Shown here in pieces: positions 6,002-8,511 of a stretch of 8,511 nucleotides of DNA; position 1 is the stretch's first letter, and each line of letters opens with the position of its first letter. The translations under genes and the position numbers were made by a program. Under the pieces are notes generated by a model. That model searched no databases and was not told the DNA's origin. It saw only the letters and a list, made by a program, of their open reading frames with translations. Source of the stretch: an uncultured Thermoanaerobacteraceae bacterium. GTDB lineage: Bacteria > Bacillota > DSM-12270 > Thermacetogeniales > Thermacetogeniaceae. The stretch lies in the NCBI GenBank assembly GCA_937914965.1, contig CALGIY010000056.1, positions 1-8,511 on the forward strand. The letters are read 5' to 3'.

Positions 6002-6037
6002 TCCCAATTTGTTCTGTTGTTGTGGATAATTCCTTTA

Positions 6038-6046
6038 TGATATAAT
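6038..6046 (+). promoter_or_regulatory. Extended -10 promoter of the uvrBA operon
   Basis: TGATATAAT is an exact extended -10 (TGn-TATAAT). The -35 region is weak (TTGTTG at 6017-6022, 18-nt spacer), which is typical of extended -10 promoters. Transcription should start near 6053, placing the LexA-like box at 6058-6071 just inside the transcript. Confidence 0.65.
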
Positions 6047-6057
6047 TTGTTGTGAAT

Positions 6058-6071
6058 AGAACTTGTGTTTT
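6058..6071 (+). promoter_or_regulatory. LexA (SOS, Cheo-type) box candidate upstream of uvrB
   Basis: AGAACTTGTGTTTT aligns to the Bacillus-type LexA consensus CGAACRNRYGTTCG, keeping GAAC, the 4-nt spacing and GTT. The outer bases and one inner purine deviate, for 10 of 14 positions if N is counted free. Its place immediately downstream of the -10 is where a repressor would block initiation, and uvrBA is a classic SOS operon, so the call is reasonable though the match is imperfect. Confidence 0.45.
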
Positions 6072-6101
6072 TGGCCGCTTTACTGGTAAGGACGGTAATT
6101 C

Positions 6102-6158
6102 ATGGATGAGCCGTTACTGCGACTGCTTGAGCACTACAGAAATTTAGCGGCTATTTAA
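6102..6158 (+). CDS. Possible 18-codon leader peptide before uvrB
   Basis: ATG 6102 opens an 18-residue frame (MDEPLLRLLEHYRNLAAI) ending at TAA 6156-6158, only 7 nt before the first uvrB ATG. An AAGGA site lies 9 nt upstream, better than anything in front of uvrB itself, which lacks a clear Shine-Dalgarno. Terminating ribosomes could re-initiate at uvrB (6166, 6175 or 6178). No runs of a regulatory amino acid and no attenuator are visible. The alternative is a chance ORF. Confidence 0.3.
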   Translation: MDEPLLRLLEHYRNLAAI

Positions 6159-6165
6159 TTAGAAA

Positions 6166-7023
6166 ATGGGTGTTATGATGGGATTTATTTTGAAAAGTCC
6201 ATTCTCCCCTGCAGGGGATCAGCCAAAGGCTATCGACTCCTTGAGTAAGGGGATTGCCGGTGGGATGCCTTTCCAGACACTGCTGGGGGTAACCGGTTCT
6301 GGGAAAACCTTTACCATAGCTGGGGTTATCCAGGAAGTGCAGAAACCCACACTGGTGATCGCTCCCAACAAGACTTTGGCTGCACAGCTCTGCGGGGAGT
6401 TCCGGGAATTTTTCCCGGACCATGCTGTGGAGTATTTCGTCAGCTATTATGACTATTACCAGCCGGAGGCCTATGTACCCCAGACCGACACCTATATAGA
6501 AAAGGACTCTTCACTAAATGAAGAGATCGATAAACTCCGGCACTCTGCTACCGCCAGCCTCTTTGAGCGGGATGATGTGATCATCGTGGCCAGTGTTTCC
6601 TGTATCTACGGTCTAGGTTCTCCTGAAGGTTACCGGGAGATGATGGTTTCACTGCGCCAGGGGATGCACATTGACCGTGATGAGGTGATCGCACGGTTGG
6701 TGGATATCCAGTACCAGCGGAATGATTACGAATTCGCACGGGGGCGTTTCCGGGTACGGGGGGATGTGGTAGAGATCTTCCCGGCCTCTTTTACAGAGAA
6801 GGCCCTGCGGGTAGAGTTTTTCGGTGATGAGATCGAACGTATTTTAGAGATAGATACTCTTACTGGAGAGGTCCTGGCACGCCGCCTTCATGCGGTGATT
6901 TTCCCAGCCTCTCACTATGTAACATCTCCTGAACGGATGGAGAAGGCCATCCAGGGGATTGATCAGGAGTTGGAGCAGCGCTTAGAGGAACTGCGCAGAG
7001 GGGAGAAACTCCTGGAGGCCTAG
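6166..7023 (+). CDS. uvrB: UvrABC excision nuclease subunit B, N-terminal part, ended by an in-frame TAG
   Basis: UvrB loads onto damaged DNA after UvrA recognition and recruits UvrC in nucleotide excision repair. This part covers 285 residues: the Q-motif region ([10 protein letters not shown]), Walker A at residues 41-48 (GVTGSGKT), the damage-clamping beta-hairpin ([12 protein letters not shown], then the EKD segment), and domain 2, which contacts UvrA. It stops at TAG 7021-7023 directly after LLEA. The downstream sequence continues UvrB homology in the same frame ([13 protein letters not shown]). Homologues have Gln there (E. coli LLEEQRL), so CAG to TAG is the simplest explanation. Starts at 6166, 6175 and 6178 are all possible; the last gives a Walker A lysine position (43) closest to the usual 45. 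Alone, this fragment lacks the helicase C-terminal half and should not function. The flanking protein sequence is well conserved, so a sequencing error or a very recent mutation is likely. Confidence 0.93.
   Translation: MGVMMGFILKSPFSPAGDQPKAIDSLSKGIAGGMPFQTLLGVTGSGKTFTIAGVIQEVQKPTLVIAPNKTLAAQLCGEFREFFPDHAVEYFVSYYDYYQPEAYVPQTDTYIEKDSSLNEEIDKLRHSATASLFERDDVIIVASVSCIYGLGSPEGYREMMVSLRQGMHIDRDEVIARLVDIQYQRNDYEFARGRFRVRGDVVEIFPASFTEKALRVEFFGDEIERILEIDTLTGEVLARRLHAVIFPASHYVTSPERMEKAIQGIDQELEQRLEELRRGEKLLEA
7021..7023 (+). other. In-frame amber codon inside uvrB
   Basis: TAG replaces the Gln codon of the conserved L-E-x-Q-R-L segment. Reading frame and homology are intact on both sides, so only this one base differs from an uninterrupted gene. 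ftsX and ctpA in this window end with TAG, arguing against wholesale reassignment of TAG to an amino acid. Pyrrolysine insertion is unlikely because the homologous residue is Gln and the protein is not a methylamine methyltransferase. Confidence 0.9.
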
Positions 7024-7050
7024 CGCCTGGAGCAGCGCACTCGTTATGAT

Positions 7051-8334
7051 TTGGAGATGATGCGGGAGGTGGGGATCTGCAAAGGGATCGAAAACTACTC
7101 CCGGCACCTGACCGGGCGCAAACCCGGAGAACCCCCCTACTGTTTGCTGGACTTCTTCCCGGAAGACTTACTGGTGGTGATCGATGAGTCCCACATCACC
7201 GTACCCCAGATTAACGGGATGTATGCCGGGGACCACAGCAGGAAGAGTACTCTGGTGGACTATGGTTTTCGTCTCCCTTCGGCCTTGGACAACAGGCCGC
7301 TGCGCTTCGATGAGTTCCTGGCCAAAGTGCCTAGGGTCATCTTTGTCTCAGCAACTCCGGGTTCCTTTGAGACAGATCACAGTCACCAGGTGGTGGAACA
7401 GATCGTGCGGCCCACCGGGCTGATCGATCCGGAGGTGTTGGTGCGCCCGGCCCAAGGACAGGTGGATGACCTGGTTGGGGAGATTCGCATTCGGGTGGAG
7501 AAAAAACAGCGGGTTTTGGTGACCACTTTGACAAAGAAGATGTCTGAAGATCTCACTGATTATCTGCGTGATTTAGGGATCAAGGTGCGCTATTTGCACT
7601 CAGAGATCAAGACACTGGAGCGCATGGAGATTCTGAGGGATCTGCGTCTGGGGATCTTTGATGTGCTGGTGGGGATCAACCTCCTGCGGGAGGGGCTTGA
7701 CCTCCCAGAGGTGGCCCTGGTGGCTATCCTCGATGCGGACAAGGAGGGGTTCCTGCGGTCGGTGCGTTCTCTGATTCAGACCACCGGGCGTGCGGCCAGG
7801 AATGTGGATGGAAAGGTGATCATGTATGCTGATAGAATCACCGATTCCATGCGGCAGGCCATAGGGGAGACCAACAGGAGACGCCGTATCCAGATGAATT
7901 ACAATGAAGAACACGGTATTACTCCACGCACCATCCAGAAGGCTGTGCGCGGAATTATTGAAATCACTCTCCCAGCAGAGGTAGCTGAGGAGCAGGGAAC
8001 TTATCAAGCAGGGAAATCCCTAGAGGATATGAACAAAAAGGAACTGGAGCAGCTTACTGCCAGGTTGGAGCAGGAGATGCGCCAGGCTGCGCGGGAACTG
8101 GCCTTTGAGAGAGCAGCAGAGGCCAGGGACCTGATCATCGAACTGCGTAAAGAGCTGGTAGCCCGGTCTCGTAAGGGCGGGTCGAGAAAGATAGAGCCAG
8201 GTTCAAAGATAGATGCAGAGATGGATGTAACAGGGAGGCATCGAGAAAAAGCATGTGCACCAAGTCAGAAAAAAAGTTCTACCTCCCGGCACGTGACAAA
8301 ATCGTCATCCGGGGGGCGCGGGTCCACAACCTAA
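7051..8334 (+). CDS. uvrB: UvrABC excision nuclease subunit B, C-terminal part
   Basis: Homology resumes directly at 7024 after the amber codon; the first in-frame ATG is 7051, giving 427 residues. No ribosome site is evident before it, so independent translation is doubtful. Visible are the DEAD/H-type Walker B D45-ESH ([11 protein letters not shown]), helicase motif IV ([13 protein letters not shown]), motif V ([14 protein letters not shown]), motif VI (QTTGRAARN, with Thr where Ile is usual), and the UVR coiled-coil motif at about 326-370 that binds UvrC. After that motif there is a tail of about 57 residues, rich in Lys, Ser and Arg, where UvrB normally ends. Its last 27 codons overlap uvrA in another frame. 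If the TAG is a sequencing error, the whole gene 6166-8334 encodes a 722-residue UvrB, longer than the usual 660 or so because of this tail. Confidence 0.92.
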   Translation: MEMMREVGICKGIENYSRHLTGRKPGEPPYCLLDFFPEDLLVVIDESHITVPQINGMYAGDHSRKSTLVDYGFRLPSALDNRPLRFDEFLAKVPRVIFVSATPGSFETDHSHQVVEQIVRPTGLIDPEVLVRPAQGQVDDLVGEIRIRVEKKQRVLVTTLTKKMSEDLTDYLRDLGIKVRYLHSEIKTLERMEILRDLRLGIFDVLVGINLLREGLDLPEVALVAILDADKEGFLRSVRSLIQTTGRAARNVDGKVIMYADRITDSMRQAIGETNRRRRIQMNYNEEHGITPRTIQKAVRGIIEITLPAEVAEEQGTYQAGKSLEDMNKKELEQLTARLEQEMRQAARELAFERAAEARDLIIELRKELVARSRKGGSRKIEPGSKIDAEMDVTGRHREKACAPSQKKSSTSRHVTKSSSGGRGSTT

Positions 8335-8511
8335 AAAACATTGATGTGGAAATACCCCGCAATAAAATGGTGGTAATTACCGGACTTTCCGGATCGGGAA
8401 AGTCCTCTTTGGCTTTCGATACAATCTATGCCGAGGGGCAGCGGCGCTATGTGGAGTCGCTGTCTGCCTATGCCCGCCAGTTTCTGGGAGTTGCTGACAG
8501 CGACTCCACAT
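8253..8511 (+). CDS. uvrA: UvrABC excision nuclease subunit A, N-terminal start (partial)
   Basis: UvrA is the ATP-dependent damage sensor that delivers UvrB. The visible 79 reliable residues include [17 protein letters not shown], Walker [10 protein letters not shown] (residues about 45-53), and the hallmark [24 protein letters not shown] 8253 is the only start available in frame; it adds about 14 residues before the usual beginning, and GGGAGG lies 14 nt upstream, a long spacing. The gene overlaps uvrB by 82 nt, implying translational coupling. After FLG (ending at 8489) the sequence no longer follows UvrA (expected roughly QMDKPDVD); instead the final 16 bases are an inverted copy of 8449-8464. 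Codons from 8490 on are therefore doubtful. Confidence 0.95.
   Translation, partial: MCTKSEKKFYLPARDKIVIRGARVHNLKNIDVEIPRNKMVVITGLSGSGKSSLAFDTIYAEGQRRYVESLSAYARQFLGVADSDST
8449..8511. repeat. Terminal fold-back: 16-bp perfect inverted repeat at the end of the sequence
   Basis: ATGTGGAGTCGCTGTC (8449-8464) and GACAGCGACTCCACAT (8496-8511) are exact reverse complements separated by 31 nt, with the second copy ending exactly at the last base. The first copy encodes conserved UvrA residues; the second breaks UvrA homology. This is the pattern of a chimeric or fold-back contig end rather than a biological hairpin. Confidence 0.8.

Noticed and set aside
5996..6046. TTGACA at 5996-6001 as the -35 of the uvrB promoter
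   Set aside because: The spacing to TATAAT at 6041 is 39 nt, far too long; TTGACA belongs to the repeat. The extended -10 explains the promoter better.
7021..7023. Pyrrolysine or general TAG recoding
   Set aside because: Homologues have Gln here, the change is one base, and ftsX and ctpA use TAG as normal stops in this window.
1..8511. CRISPR array, tRNA/rRNA gene, insertion sequence or defence system
   Set aside because: No regularly spaced repeats, no tRNA-like cloverleaf, no transposase or effector-type gene found; the genes present are core chromosomal functions.

Overview
The window reads as a chromosomal segment of a low-to-mid GC Gram-positive bacterium, most likely a Clostridia-class Firmicute. 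The reasons are the gene order (ftsX, M23 murein hydrolase activator, ctpA/S41 protease, MinJ-like PDZ membrane protein, uvrB, uvrA), which parallels the ftsEX-ctpB-minJ...uvrBA neighbourhood of Bacillus and relatives, the strong purine-rich Shine-Dalgarno sites, an extended -10 promoter with a Bacillus-type LexA-like box, and GGGGACGGT-core dispersed repeats of a kind I associate with clostridial genomes. All genes are on the + strand. Species-level identity cannot be read from the sequence.

Left part (1-1500): the last 35 codons of ftsX, then a secreted coiled-coil M23 peptidase with all its metal and catalytic residues, closed by two hairpins that look like + strand terminators. In Gram-positive bacteria FtsEX gates such hydrolases, so this is probably a cell-wall cleavage module.

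Long intergenic region (about 1490-2150): no convincing gene. It holds two hairpins shaped like minus-strand terminators, an AT-rich stretch, a strong -10 box, and a structured leader of about 185 nt before ctpA.

Middle (2151-4580): ctpA, a membrane-anchored S41 protease with PDZ domain and intact Ser/Lys/Gln catalytic residues, followed 12 nt later by a polytopic membrane protein with a C-terminal PDZ domain (MinJ-like). They are very probably one operon.

4581-6165: repeat-bearing spacers flank a 338-residue protein that I read as a two-half P-loop ATPase relative (PRK06851-like) in which both Walker A lysines are replaced. The spacer before uvrB carries an extended -10 promoter, a LexA-like box and a possible 18-codon leader ORF.

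Right part (6166-8511): uvrB, interrupted in frame by a single TAG where homologues have Gln (one C-to-T change), then the start of uvrA overlapping the end of uvrB by 82 nt. The last 16 bases are an exact reverse complement of uvrA sequence 31 nt earlier and do not continue UvrA homology, so the end looks like a fold-back assembly or amplification artefact.

I do not see a new defence or mobile system. The most interesting items are the amber-split uvrB, the apparently catalytically dead tandem P-loop protein, the strand-biased RNA hairpins of the dispersed repeat, and the unassigned RNA-like structures between the M23 gene and ctpA.
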